Below are positions 16,969 to 25,393 of a stretch of DNA of 64,000 bases, in pieces (positions within the stretch are counted from its first letter, which is position 1; every line of letters begins with the position of its first letter). The stretch lies in NCBI RefSeq assembly GCF_001280085.1, contig NZ_LGED01000203.1, forward strand, positions 17,704 to 81,703, in the 5' to 3' direction. The DNA is from Saccharothrix sp. NRRL B-16348. GTDB lineage: Bacteria; Actinomycetota; Actinomycetes; Mycobacteriales; Pseudonocardiaceae. The notes beneath the pieces were generated by a model, which saw only the letters and a list, made by a program, of their open reading frames with translations, was not told where the DNA came from and searched no databases. A program made the position numbers and the translations under genes.

Positions 16969-17562
16969 TCACCCGGTGGTCAGCGACTCCAGGTGCCGGC
17001 GCAGCACGGCGCGCATGACGTCCGGCGTGGTGAGGTCCGGCTGGAGCACCCCGTTCACGGCGAGGCCGTCGAGCAGGGAGGCCAGCCGCTCGGTCTCCAG
17101 CGCCGCGTCCGACACCCCGCCCTCGGTCAGGACCTTGCCGATCAGCGTGCGCATCCCCTGGTGCAGCCGCCGCGCCTCGGGCCGCAACGCCGGCCGGGTG
17201 CGCGCGGCGGTGACGAAGGCCAGCCAGATCTCCGACTCGTCGCGCCGGTCCGGGTCGAGGGGCAGGAGTTCGCCGAGCAGGTCCGCGACCGCCTGCCGCC
17301 TGCCCTCGCGCGTCGGCGCCGACCTGGCCTGGGCGGCGCGGGCCAGGACGCGGCGCTCGAGCCGGTCGGTGAGCTCCTCCAGCGCGAAGCGGAGCAGGTC
17401 GTCGTGGTCGGCGAAGTAGTGCCGGACCGAGCCGATGGCGAGGCCGGCCTCGTCGGCGACGTTGCGCAGCGACGCCTGCTCCAGGCCGTGCCGGCGGACG
17501 ACGCGGAACACGGCCTCGGCCACCTCGCGGCGGCGGGCTTCGGGATCGACCACCTTGGGCAC
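16969..17562 (-). CDS. TetR family transcriptional regulator
   Basis: 197 residues from GTG 17562 (AAAAAGGATC before it). A GTG five codons upstream at 17577 would put the start inside the operator, so it is less likely. The N-terminal HTH is clear: EVAEAVFRVVRRHGLEQASLRNVADEAGLAIGSVRHYFADHDDLL. The C-terminal part has the TetR_C_6 feel (IWLAFVTAARTRPALRP, LDGLAVNGVL). The gene diverges from the membrane-protein gene at 17628, and two inverted repeats lie between; autoregulation and control of that gene are likely. Confidence 0.92.
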   Translation of the reverse strand: MPKVVDPEARRREVAEAVFRVVRRHGLEQASLRNVADEAGLAIGSVRHYFADHDDLLRFALEELTDRLERRVLARAAQARSAPTREGRRQAVADLLGELLPLDPDRRDESEIWLAFVTAARTRPALRPEARRLHQGMRTLIGKVLTEGGVSDAALETERLASLLDGLAVNGVLQPDLTTPDVMRAVLRRHLESLTTG

Positions 17563-17571
17563 GATCCTTTT

Positions 17572-17610
17572 TAGCACAGCCGTGCTAGATTATTTGGCAC
17601 GGTCATGCCA
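17572..17610. promoter_or_regulatory. Two inverted repeats between divergent TetR and membrane gene
   Basis: First repeat TAGCAC-AGCC-GTGCTA (17572-17587), perfect 6-bp arms. Second TGGCA-CGGTCA-TGCCA (17595-17610), perfect 5-bp arms. Centres are 23 bp apart, so two TetR dimers could sit on adjacent faces and cover both promoters. Confidence 0.75.
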
Positions 17611-17627
17611 TGAACGAGGGGGACGTC

Positions 17628-18065
17628 GTGCTGACTTGGGTGTTGATCGCCGTCGCGGTGGTCGTGGTGGTCGTGAAGCGGTTCCACGGCGAGCGGGTGA
17701 ACGCGCGCGACCTCGCCGGGCCGCCGCTGGTGCTGCTGGGGCTCGGTGTCCACGGGCTGACGGAGGTGGAGCTGACCGCGGTCGACTGGCTGTGGCTGGT
17801 GACGGGCTCGGCGGTCGGCCTGGGGCTGGGCGTGGCGCGCGGCGCGACCGTCCGCGTGTTCTCGCGCGACGGCGTGCCGTGGCAGCGGTACACGCCGTGG
17901 ACGCTGCTGGTGTGGGCCGGCTCGGCCGCGGTGAGCGTGGCGCTGGGCCTCGCCGCGTCGGCGGCCGGCACGCCGGCGGACGCGCGCCCGCTGACGCTGT
18001 CGATCGGGATCGGCCTGCTCGGCGAGGCGATCCCGATCGGCGTGCGCCTGCTGAAGGCGGCTTAG
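17628..18065 (+). CDS. Four-helix membrane protein (DUF1453/CcdC-like)
   Basis: 145 residues from GTG 17628, which follows GAGGGGGA. ATG 17610 is also in frame but lies on the operator. Four transmembrane helices: LTWVLIAVAVVVVVV, GPPLVLLGLGVHGL, WLWLVTGSAVGLGLGVARG and TLLVWAGSAAVSVALGLAA. The KRFHGERVNARDL loop and GATVRVFSRDGVPWQRY resemble small actinobacterial DUF1453-type proteins, with CcdC as a distant relative. Function unknown. Likely target of the divergent TetR regulator. Confidence 0.72.
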   Translation: MLTWVLIAVAVVVVVVKRFHGERVNARDLAGPPLVLLGLGVHGLTEVELTAVDWLWLVTGSAVGLGLGVARGATVRVFSRDGVPWQRYTPWTLLVWAGSAAVSVALGLAASAAGTPADARPLTLSIGIGLLGEAIPIGVRLLKAA

Positions 18066-18066
18066 T

Positions 18067-18121
18067 GCCGTGACCGGCAGCCTGTGCCCGGCAGACGCGG
18101 CGAAGGCTGCCGGGTCACGGC
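18067..18121. terminator. Bidirectional hairpin between convergent genes
   Basis: GCCGTGACC-GGCAGCC (18067-18082) can pair with GGCTGCC-GGGTCACGGC (18105-18121), a 16-bp stem with a 22-base loop. It fills the gap between the stop codons at 18065 and 18123, so it can serve both strands. Confidence 0.75.
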
Positions 18122-18122
18122 G

Positions 18123-19433
18123 CTAGCAGGCCGGGAAGAGGCGGCGGGTGGTGTTGGGCGCGGTGTAGGCGGCCGGGTCGCTGAACCGGCAGCCGTAGTC
18201 CGGCGCGGCGACCACGGCCGGGTCGTCCACCACGTCACCGGCGGGACGGCGGCCGGTGTCGGCCCAGGTCACCAGGTCGTCCCAGGCGGCGCCGACCTCG
18301 GTCGGGCTGAACTCGCAGTGGCCGACCGCGCGGATCGCCCGCTGCGCGAGCAGGTGGCCGCGGCCGTTGCGCTCGACGTCGCGCTCGTAGACCTGCTCCA
18401 TCGAGAACGGCACGAACAGGTCGCCGAGGTCGTGCAGCGACAGCACCGGCGCGGTCGGGCGGCCGGCGATGGCCGGCACCTCGGTCAGCTTCGGCGTGAG
18501 GCGGGCCCGCACGTTCTCCGGCAGCACGCGCTGGACCTCGCGGTTGACGTCGACCGGCGCGTTCGGCTCGTACCGGGTCAGGGCGTTGGTGGCGAGCTGA
18601 CCGGGATTGGTCGCCAGGCCCTCGCCGGACGACGTGGCGGCCAGGCCGAACACGAAGTCCTTCCAGTACGCGAACGCGGGCGCGGCGCCGGGACGCGGGC
18701 CGCCGCTGCGGTTCGCGACGACCGCGGCGAACTGCGCGCCGCGCTCGTTCGGCGTGCCGGTCAGCCCGAGTTCGGCCTGGATCCGGGGCACCACGGCGGA
18801 CAGGTAGTCGTCCGGCGCCGGCCAGGCGCGGACGCCGCTGATGGCCTGCGCGGCCAGGTTGAAGTCGAGGATGAAGTCGAACAGCTCGTGGTCGCCCAGC
18901 ACACCGCACAGCGGCAGCGCGGCTTTGTAGAAGCCGGGGAACTGCTCCAGGGACCGGCCGATGACGTGGCCGCCCATGGAGACGCCGACGATGAACGTGT
19001 CGCGGGGCTTGCCGACGAGCTTGTGGAACTGCTTGGCCAGGCCGTGGGTGCTCAGCACACCGGCCTTCACGTCGTAGTTGTTGGCGTAGTAGCTCGACGC
19101 GGCCCAGGCGAAGCCCTGGTCGAGGAGCTTCTGACGCAGGCCGTACGCGGGCGGGTCGACGGTGAGCACGGTGCTCGCGCCGCGGTAGCCGTGCGCCCAC
19201 ATGGCCAGCCGGCCGTTCCAGCGCGGCGGCACCTCGATCGTGTAGGCCGCGTGCTCGTGCACGCCTTGGAGCACCCGCGACGGCTCACCGCCGACCTGCG
19301 CCGGGGGCAACGGCGGGTTGTTGATCGTGTAGCCGGGCAGTGGCTGGTCACCGGGCGGCGTCGACGCCGCGGCCGGTGGCGCCAGCAGGACCAGGACGAG
19401 CGCCAACCCGAAGATCCGTCGCATGGCGCCCAT
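18123..19433 (-). CDS. Secreted alpha/beta hydrolase
   Basis: 436 residues from ATG 19433 (an in-frame ATG lies three codons in, at 19424). Signal peptide RRIFGLALVLVLLAPPAAAS with an AxA-type cleavage site. The nucleophile elbow is FIVGVSMGGHV (G-x-S-x-G, near residue 148), a likely acid residue in HDLGDLFVPF and the base in VGHCEFSP. The set resembles extracellular esterases or polyhydroxyalkanoate-oligomer hydrolases. Five cysteines in the mature part (including LPLCGVLG, GHCEF, YGCRF, FPAC) suggest disulfides. Substrate unknown. The GNAT gene stops 5 bp upstream, so they may share a transcript. Confidence 0.85.
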   Translation of the reverse strand: MGAMRRIFGLALVLVLLAPPAAASTPPGDQPLPGYTINNPPLPPAQVGGEPSRVLQGVHEHAAYTIEVPPRWNGRLAMWAHGYRGASTVLTVDPPAYGLRQKLLDQGFAWAASSYYANNYDVKAGVLSTHGLAKQFHKLVGKPRDTFIVGVSMGGHVIGRSLEQFPGFYKAALPLCGVLGDHELFDFILDFNLAAQAISGVRAWPAPDDYLSAVVPRIQAELGLTGTPNERGAQFAAVVANRSGGPRPGAAPAFAYWKDFVFGLAATSSGEGLATNPGQLATNALTRYEPNAPVDVNREVQRVLPENVRARLTPKLTEVPAIAGRPTAPVLSLHDLGDLFVPFSMEQVYERDVERNGRGHLLAQRAIRAVGHCEFSPTEVGAAWDDLVTWADTGRRPAGDVVDDPAVVAAPDYGCRFSDPAAYTAPNTTRRLFPAC

Positions 19434-19438
19434 TCTGC

Positions 19439-19942
19439 TCACCACCGCAGGTCCGCCACCAGCTCTTCGTGGGTCAACTGGTAGTTCAACGGATAGGTGA
19501 CCCGGATGACGTCGTCCTCGTCGCGGGTCAGGCGCGCGCCGGGGAACACGCGGGCGACCAGCCGCAGCATCGGCTGGTTCTCCCCCAGCACGTCGCCGTG
19601 CAGCTCGGCGTAGCGCAGGTCGGTCGCCAGGCTGCCGAGGGCGGCCATGAGCCGGGTGCCGACGCCCTTGCGCTGCCACGGGTCCACCACGGCGAGGGCG
19701 ATCTCCGCGGTGTCGTCACCCGTGGCGATCAGGCGGGCGATGCCGACGGGTGTGCGGTGGCGCTCCGCGACGACGGCGACCTTGCGGTGGCCGTCGAGGT
19801 CGGTCAGCCGGCGGCGCATGGACGCGGTGAGGCGGGGCACCGGCGCGTGGAAGCGCAGGTAGCGGCTCCGCGGGGACAGGCCGTCGAAGACGGTGTCGAC
19901 GGCGTGGCCCGCCTCGGCGGCGTGCAGTTCGCGGACTCTCAT
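19439..19942 (-). CDS. GNAT family N-acetyltransferase
   Basis: 167 residues from ATG 19942. It has the GNAT pattern: VRELHAAEAGHAVDTVFDGLSPRSRYLRF at the start, VAVVAERHRTPVGIARL, IALAVVDPWQRKGVGTRLMAAL (the acetyl-CoA loop Q/R-x-x-G-x-G, near residues 87-98) and AELHGDVLGENQPMLRLV. This form resembles the regulatory acetyltransferase domain of the Pat type and small GNAT proteins of actinobacteria. It diverges from the HxlR gene; two palindromes lie between them, so HxlR may control it. Confidence 0.88.
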   Translation of the reverse strand: MRVRELHAAEAGHAVDTVFDGLSPRSRYLRFHAPVPRLTASMRRRLTDLDGHRKVAVVAERHRTPVGIARLIATGDDTAEIALAVVDPWQRKGVGTRLMAALGSLATDLRYAELHGDVLGENQPMLRLVARVFPGARLTRDEDDVIRVTYPLNYQLTHEELVADLRW

Positions 19943-19956
19943 GGCGGACGCCCCTT

Positions 19957-19998
19957 GGGTTCGGATTCCGAACCCTAGCTGGATCCGTTTTCCGAACG
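19957..19998. promoter_or_regulatory. Palindromes between divergent GNAT and HxlR genes
   Basis: GGGTTCGG-ATT-CCGAACCC (19957-19975), perfect 8-bp arms, and a second shorter dyad CGTT-TTCCG-AACG (19986-19998). Both contain the half-site TTCCGAAC, so two dimers of the same winged-helix regulator, probably the HxlR protein, could bind side by side. Confidence 0.75.
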
Positions 19999-20013
19999 CA
20001 AGGGGTATCGTCG

Positions 20014-20475
20014 GTGGGCATGGCCCCCGTGAAGGTCGCCGACGAGCTGTGCACCCTGTCGCTGCCCGCCGCCCTGCTGGGCGAGCGCTGGACCTTGCTG
20101 CTGCTGAGGCAGGCGTTCCTGGGCACGCGGCGGTTCGAGGACTTCCAGACCGAGATGGACATCTCCCGCAGCGTGCTGACCGAACGGCTCGGCACGTTGG
20201 TCGAGGAGGGCATCCTGCGCCGTGAGGCGTACAAGGACGTGCGGACGCGGTACGAGTACCGGCTGACCGAGAAGGGCCTGGAGCTCTACCCGGTGCTGAT
20301 GGCGTTGCGGAAGTGGGGCGACCGCTGGATGTCGCCCGCCGAGGGCCCGTCGTTCGACGTGCACCACCGCACGTGCGGCGGCGACATCGGCGTGCACGTG
20401 TCGTGCGAGGGGTGCGGCGCCGAGCTGACCGCGCGGGACGTCCGCGTCACGCCGCTGCGCGACTCACGCGCGTGA
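20014..20475 (+). CDS. HxlR/MarR-type winged helix-turn-helix regulator
   Basis: 153 residues from GTG 20014 (AAGGGG nine bases before; ATG 20020 also possible). The HxlR core is clear: LPAALLGERWTLLLLRQAFLGTRRFEDFQ, ISRSVLTERLGTLVEEGILRRE and YEYRLTEKGLELYPVLMALRKWGDRW. An unusual tail of about 40 residues carries HHRTCGG, SCEGCGAELTARDV: four Cys/His that look like a small zinc-ribbon remnant seen in some HxlR proteins. Such regulators bind redox or electrophile signals. Its 3' end overlaps the convergent DoxX-like gene by 12 bp. Confidence 0.92.
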   Translation: MGMAPVKVADELCTLSLPAALLGERWTLLLLRQAFLGTRRFEDFQTEMDISRSVLTERLGTLVEEGILRREAYKDVRTRYEYRLTEKGLELYPVLMALRKWGDRWMSPAEGPSFDVHHRTCGGDIGVHVSCEGCGAELTARDVRVTPLRDSRA

Positions 20476-20919
20476 CGCAAGCACCTGCTCGACGGCCGAG
20501 ACGACGAAGATCAACCCGAGCAGCACGGCGAACATGACGAAGTAGACCGTGTGCTCCTGCAGCTCGGCGCGGTCGGCCGCCCACACGTCCATGGCGGCGA
20601 ACGCGGTGAACCACGCCAGCCACCCGACCACGGCCGCGGCGAGCCACCGGGTGCTGCGCCGCAGCACGGCGGCCACGGCGAGCAGGCCCAGCACCAGCTC
20701 GACCAGCTTGACGACCCAGATCACCGGCAGCACCCAGTCCGGGCCCACGTCCAGCGTGGCGTCGAGGTAGCGGCCCACCTGCTGCTGCCGGTCCTTCCAG
20801 CCCAACGGGAGCTCGGCGAAGTTCAGCACGCCGAACAGGGCGAGGAACACCCCGATCGGCCCGAACAGCCTCGACCACCGGGCACTGCCGCCCAACACCG
20901 GACCACCGGACATGGCCAC
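20464..20919 (-). CDS. DoxX-like membrane protein
   Basis: 151 residues with four transmembrane helices: LFGPIGVFLALFGVLNFAEL, VLPVIWVVKLVELVLGLLAVAAVL, WLAAAVVGWLAWFTAFAAMDVWA and TVYFVMFAVLLGLIFVVSAVEQVL. Helix spacing and the GxxL-x-E motif resemble small DoxX family proteins, linked to thiol or oxidative stress handling; the assignment is tentative. Start ATG 20919; an internal ATG at 20913 is possible. Confidence 0.7.
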   Translation of the reverse strand: MAMSGGPVLGGSARWSRLFGPIGVFLALFGVLNFAELPLGWKDRQQQVGRYLDATLDVGPDWVLPVIWVVKLVELVLGLLAVAAVLRRSTRWLAAAVVGWLAWFTAFAAMDVWAADRAELQEHTVYFVMFAVLLGLIFVVSAVEQVLASRA

Positions 20920-21194
20920 CCCCTCCGCCTCCCCGAATGATGACCCGGCGGCACGGTGAGCGAAGTACGGCTGTCCGCACCCCCTCGGTGACGCCCGCAG
21001 AGGTTAACGGCCCGGAAATACGTCACCAATCGTGCGCGTTACCGCCGGGAGTCATCTCTTTCCGGTGATTAACGCGTTCCACCGGACCGCGGCGCGGCAC
21101 CCTAACCGGGCATTGCCGGCACAGAAAGTCGACTCCTATATTCGGACGAGCTCGATTGCGCTGACCCGAGCTTTTCCCGATGAGGAGAAATCTG

Positions 21195-21557
21195 ATGATG
21201 AAGACGGTAAAGGCGCTGGCGGTGACCGCACTGGGGATCGCGCTCGCGTTCGGCCCGGCGGTCGCCGCCACCGCGGTGCCCGCCACGCCGGACACCGCGA
21301 CCATCGCCTCGGCGAGCCCGCGGGCGGAGTACCTGGGCGGGGTGAACCTCTGGGAATTCTGCCGCAAGCTCGGCCACCGCGACGTCACCAACAATTCCCC
21401 GCACACGGTCTACAGCTGGTACTGCATCAGGAACGACGACACGCTCGAAGACATCAACATGTACGCGGCCTGCCAGTGGCAGTACAACAAGCAATGGGCC
21501 AAGCCCGCCTTCTGGGACGAGTACAACGAGTACAGCTGGTACTGCTACCTCGACTGA
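21195..21557 (+). CDS. Small secreted protein with two Cys-containing repeats
   Basis: 120 residues from ATG 21195 (GAGGAG eight bases before). Signal peptide MMKTVKALAVTALGIALAFGPAVAATA. After about 45 residues the mature part shows two related units of some 35 residues: one with NLWEFCRKLGH ending in YSWYCIRND, and one with NMYAACQWQYNK ending in YSWYCYLD. Each keeps an Asn-aromatic/hydrophobic start, one Cys near position 7 and the SWYC end, which suggests one disulfide per unit. Small secreted actinobacterial proteins with this C...WYC repeat are common and uncharacterised. The codons are less GC-biased than in neighbours, and it lies alone between a 275-bp leader region and polA. Confidence 0.78.
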   Translation: MMKTVKALAVTALGIALAFGPAVAATAVPATPDTATIASASPRAEYLGGVNLWEFCRKLGHRDVTNNSPHTVYSWYCIRNDDTLEDINMYAACQWQYNKQWAKPAFWDEYNEYSWYCYLD

Positions 21558-21584
21558 CCGAGGCGCATTCGAGAGGCAGGGCCC

Positions 21585-24260
21585 TCAGTGGGCGGCGGCG
21601 TCCCAGGAACGGCCGACGCCCACTGAGACCTCCATCGCCACCGACAACTCGTACGCGCCGCCCATCTGCGCGCGGACCAGCGCCTCGACCTGCTCGCGCT
21701 CGCCCTCGGCGATCTCCAGCACCAGTTCGTCGTGCACCTGGAGCAGCATCCGCGACCGCAGGCCCGACTCCTCCAACGCGCGGAACACGCCGAGCATCGC
21801 GACCTTGATGATGTCCGCCGCGCTGCCCTGGATCGGCGCGTTCAACGCCATCCGCTCGGCCATCTCCCGGCGCTGCCGGTTGTCGCTGGTCAAGTCGGGC
21901 AGGTAACGCCGGCGGCCGAGGATCGTCTCGGTGTAGCCCTTCTTCCGCGCGTCCTCGACCACCGCGTGCAGGTAGTCGCGCACCCCGCCGAACCGGGCGA
22001 AGTACGCCTCCTTCTGCTCCCGCGCCTCGGCCGCCGAGATCCGCAGCTGCTGCGCCAGCCCGTACTCCGACAGCCCGTACGCCAGCCCGTACGACATGGC
22101 CTTCACCCGGCGGCGCTGCTCGGCGGTGACCTCCGAGGTCGGCACGGAGAACGCGCGCGACGCGACGAACGTGTGCAGGTCCTCGCCGCTGCGGAACGCC
22201 TCGATCAGGCCCGCGTCCTCGGACAGGTGCGCCATGATCCGCATCTCGATCTGGCTGTAGTCCGCGGTCATCAGCTCGGCGTAGCCCGGCCCGACCACGA
22301 ACGCCTCGCGGATCCGCCTGCCCTCGTCCGTGCGGATCGGGATGTTCTGCAGGTTCGGGTCGGTGGACGACAGCCGACCGGTCGCCGCGATCGTCTGGTG
22401 GAACGTGGTGTGGATGCGGCCGTCGTCGGCCACCGACTTGAGCAGCCCGTCGACGGTGGACTTCAGCCTGGTCACGTCCCGGTGCGCGAGCAGGTGCTGC
22501 AGGAACGGGTGCTGGGTCGCCTCGAACAGGTTCTGCAGCGCGTCCGCGTCGGTCGTGTACCCGGTCTTGGTCTTCTTCGTCTTCGGCATGTTCAGCTCGT
22601 CGAACAGCACCGTCTGCAGCTGCTTGGGCGAGCCGAGGTTGATCTCCTTGCCGATCACCGAGTACGCGTCCTGCGCGGCCTGCTTCACGCCCGCCGCGAA
22701 GTGCGCCTCCAACGCCGCCAGGTGCTCGGTGTCGATCGCGATGCCGACCGCCTCGACGTCGTCGAGCACCACCATCAGCGGCAGCTCCAGGTTCGCCAGC
22801 AGCTCGCCCTGGCCGGTCGCGACCAGCTCCGCGTCCAGCGCGTCGGCCAGTTCCGCCACCGCGAACGCCCGCACGATCGCCGCCTGCGCGGTCTTCTGCC
22901 GCTCCTCCTCCTCGTCGGCCAGCAGCGACAGCTGCCCGTCGTCGGGCTCCTCGGCCCGCAGCTCGCGCTTGAGGTAGCGCAGCGCCAGGTCGTCCAGCGC
23001 GAACGACCGCTGGCCGGGCCGCACCAGGTAGGCGGCCAGCGCCGTGTCGCTGCTCACGCCGCGCAGCCGCCAGCCGCGCGCCCGCAACGCCCGCAGCGGC
23101 AGCTTCAGGTCGTGCGCCGCCTTGACCACCGACTCGTCGGCCAGCCACGCGGCCAGCGCGTTCTCGTCGGCCTCGGTCAGCGACGCGACCTCCACGTACC
23201 CGCCCTCGCCGCCGACCGCGGCCAGCGCCAGGCCCTCCAGGTCGCCGCCCGAGGAGCGGAACGCGATGCCGACCCGGCCCGACCGGGCGTGCGCGTCGAG
23301 CCACGCGGCCACGCCGCCGACCTCCACCGCGCCGCCGCGGACCGTGAAGCCCTCCTCGGCCTCCGGCTCGGCGGTGGGCAGGGTCGAGAACAGCCGGTCC
23401 CGCAGCACCCGGAACTCCAGCTCGTCGAACAGCCGGTGCACGGCGTCGCGGTCCCACTGCCTGGCTTCCAGCTCCGCCGGGCCCAGCGGCAGCTCGACGT
23501 CGCGCACCAGCTCGGTGAGCTGCCGGTTCAGCATGATGTTGGCCAGGTTGGCCCGCAGCGCGTCGCCGACCTTGCCCGGCACCTCGTCGATGTGGTCGAT
23601 CAGCCCGTTGAGGGAGCCGAACTGGGTGAGCAGCTTCACGATCGTCTTCGGGCCGACGCCGGGCGTGTTCGGCAGGTTGTCCGACGAGTCGCCGCGCACC
23701 GCCGCGTAGTCGGCGTACAGCTCGGGCGGCACGCCCTGCTTCTCCAGCACCAGCTCGGGGGTGTACCGGGCCATCTCGGACACGCCCTTGACCGGGTACA
23801 GCACCGTCACCTTGTCCGTGACCAGCTGCAACGCGTCGCGGTCGCCGGTGCAGATCAGCACCTCGAAGCCGAGCGCCGTGGCCTGCGTGGTGAGCGTGGC
23901 GATCAGGTCGTCGGCCTCGTAGTTGGCCTTGGACAGCACCGGGACGTTCAGCGTGCCCAGCACGTCCTCGATGAGGCTGACCTGGCCGCGGAACTCGTCC
24001 GGTGTCTCGCTGCGACCGGCCTTGTACTCCGCGTAGGCCTCGGTGCGGAACGTCTTGCGCGAGACGTCGAACGCCACCGCGATGTGCGTCGGCTTCTCGT
24101 CCCGCAGCAGGTTGATGAGCATCGACGTGAAGCCGTAGACCGCGTTGGTGGTCTGGCCCGTGCCTGTCTGGAAGTTCTCCTTGGGCAGCGCGAAGAAGGC
24201 GCGGTAGGCCATGGAGTGACCGTCGACCAGCAGCAGGCGGGAGGCTTCTGAAGTGCTCAC
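21585..24260 (-). CDS. polA: DNA polymerase I
   Basis: 891 residues. The 5'-3' exonuclease domain is complete: LLLVDGHSMAYRAFFAL, AFDVSRKTFR, YEADDLIATL, CTGDRDALQLV and GDSSDNLPNTPGVGPKT. The polymerase domain has motif A TADYSQIEMRI, motif B RRVKAMSYGLAYG and motif C LLQVHDELVLE. The central 3'-5' proofreading domain is degenerate: the expected D-x-E is replaced by FRSSGGDLEG, as in other actinobacterial Pol I. So it fills gaps and removes primers but should not proofread. It diverges from the thioesterase gene, 51 bp away. Identification is secure. Confidence 0.98.
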   Translation of the reverse strand: MSTSEASRLLLVDGHSMAYRAFFALPKENFQTGTGQTTNAVYGFTSMLINLLRDEKPTHIAVAFDVSRKTFRTEAYAEYKAGRSETPDEFRGQVSLIEDVLGTLNVPVLSKANYEADDLIATLTTQATALGFEVLICTGDRDALQLVTDKVTVLYPVKGVSEMARYTPELVLEKQGVPPELYADYAAVRGDSSDNLPNTPGVGPKTIVKLLTQFGSLNGLIDHIDEVPGKVGDALRANLANIMLNRQLTELVRDVELPLGPAELEARQWDRDAVHRLFDELEFRVLRDRLFSTLPTAEPEAEEGFTVRGGAVEVGGVAAWLDAHARSGRVGIAFRSSGGDLEGLALAAVGGEGGYVEVASLTEADENALAAWLADESVVKAAHDLKLPLRALRARGWRLRGVSSDTALAAYLVRPGQRSFALDDLALRYLKRELRAEEPDDGQLSLLADEEEERQKTAQAAIVRAFAVAELADALDAELVATGQGELLANLELPLMVVLDDVEAVGIAIDTEHLAALEAHFAAGVKQAAQDAYSVIGKEINLGSPKQLQTVLFDELNMPKTKKTKTGYTTDADALQNLFEATQHPFLQHLLAHRDVTRLKSTVDGLLKSVADDGRIHTTFHQTIAATGRLSSTDPNLQNIPIRTDEGRRIREAFVVGPGYAELMTADYSQIEMRIMAHLSEDAGLIEAFRSGEDLHTFVASRAFSVPTSEVTAEQRRRVKAMSYGLAYGLSEYGLAQQLRISAAEAREQKEAYFARFGGVRDYLHAVVEDARKKGYTETILGRRRYLPDLTSDNRQRREMAERMALNAPIQGSAADIIKVAMLGVFRALEESGLRSRMLLQVHDELVLEIAEGEREQVEALVRAQMGGAYELSVAMEVSVGVGRSWDAAAH

Positions 24261-24311
24261 GGCCCGAGTCTAGGGTGAGGGTCCGACAGCGCCGCACCGA
24301 CTGGAGAACAC

Positions 24312-24734
24312 GTGACGCCAGCACCCGAGGACATCCCCGGCGCCGACCAGGCCGCCGCCCACGAGCAGCTCACCTCGAAGCTCGGCATCGAGATCACCCG
24401 ATGGGATGCCGACCGGCTGGTCGGGACGATGCCGGTGAAGGGCAACCGCCAGCCGTACGGGCTGCTGCACGGCGGCGCGAACGCGGCGCTGGCGGAGACG
24501 CTCGGCTCGGTCGCGGCGGCCATGCACGCGGCGCCGGAGCGGCTGGCCGTGGGCCTGGAGCTGTCGTGCACGCACCACCGGGCCGTCGCCGAGGGCATCG
24601 TCACGGGGGTGTGCACGCCGATCCACCGCGGGCGCAGCACCGCCACCTACGAGATCGTGATCACCGACGAGGAAGGCAGGCGCGCCTGCACGGCCCGGCT
24701 GACGTGCTTCCTCAAGGATGCCCCGAAAGGGTGA
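24312..24734 (+). CDS. PaaI-type hotdog thioesterase
   Basis: 140 residues from GTG 24312. The hotdog core contains NRQPYGLLHGGANAALAETLGSVAA: His-Gly-Gly plus the downstream Glu are the catalytic pattern of PaaI/YbdB acyl-CoA thioesterases. The C-terminal strands include GLELSCTHHRAVAEG and GRSTATYEIVITDEEGR. Substrate likely an aryl- or medium-chain acyl-CoA. It is divergent from polA, an arrangement seen in related actinomycetes. Confidence 0.92.
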   Translation: MTPAPEDIPGADQAAAHEQLTSKLGIEITRWDADRLVGTMPVKGNRQPYGLLHGGANAALAETLGSVAAAMHAAPERLAVGLELSCTHHRAVAEGIVTGVCTPIHRGRSTATYEIVITDEEGRRACTARLTCFLKDAPKG

Positions 24735-24814
24735 ACGTGCCGGTTGGGTCACCCGGAGGTGTGCAAGGCCGGGTGACCGAGGGTATGCAAGCAGTGGTGA
24801 GGCGGAGGTGGGGC

Positions 24815-25369
24815 GTGCGGCGCGTGCTGGTGATGATGGCCGTGGTGCTGGCGGCGGCCGGGTGCGGTGACACCCCGGTCGTGGCGGGGCCGGAGACCAC
24901 GGCGTCCGCGGCGGCGACCTACCCGGTGCCCCCGCAGACGGTGCGGCCCGACGAGAAGCCGCTCAAGATCCCCACCACCGCGGACGGCGACACGGCGTTC
25001 ACGCTGGTCGGCCTGACCACGGGGGTGGAGACGCTGATCGGCAGCCACGCCGAGTTCCACGCCAAGGGCCAGTTCGTGCGGATCCGGATGAGCGTGATCA
25101 ACAACGGGCGCAGCAGCGTGTCGTTCGACGCGCGCCGGCACGTGCTGATCGACGACCGCGAGGCCGAATACACCGTGGACACGCAGGCCATGACCATCAA
25201 GCGGCAGCCGGAGACGATCGACCTCGGCGCGAACGTCCGCCTGGAGTACGACGTCTACTACGACCTGCCCGAGGACGCGAAGCCGCAGGCCCTGCGCGTG
25301 TACGGCGGGCCGACGCTGACCGACCTGAAGGACGAGTCGAGCACCGAGATCCCGCTGGCCCAGCCCTGA
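24815..25369 (+). CDS. Lipoprotein with DUF4352-like immunoglobulin fold
   Basis: 184 residues from GTG 24815 behind GGCGGAGG; upstream in-frame ATG 24785 would add ten residues. The signal RRVLVMMAVVLAAAGCG has a lipobox AAGC. The mature domain (FVRIRMSVINNGRSSVSFDARRHVLIDD, then LEYDVYYDLPEDAKPQALRVYGG) follows the DUF4352 plan of a secreted beta-sandwich with a VxLxNxG-type strand. Location: outer face of the cell membrane. Function unknown. Convergent with livF, 24 bp apart. Confidence 0.82.
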   Translation: MRRVLVMMAVVLAAAGCGDTPVVAGPETTASAAATYPVPPQTVRPDEKPLKIPTTADGDTAFTLVGLTTGVETLIGSHAEFHAKGQFVRIRMSVINNGRSSVSFDARRHVLIDDREAEYTVDTQAMTIKRQPETIDLGANVRLEYDVYYDLPEDAKPQALRVYGGPTLTDLKDESSTEIPLAQP

Positions 25370-25393
25370 CGGCCGGGCCGGCGGGTCTCCGGC

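Noticed and set aside
21454..24324. A 956-residue open frame overlapping polA
   Set aside because: Frame-shifted shadow of polA with Arg/Gly/Ala-rich product and no motif.
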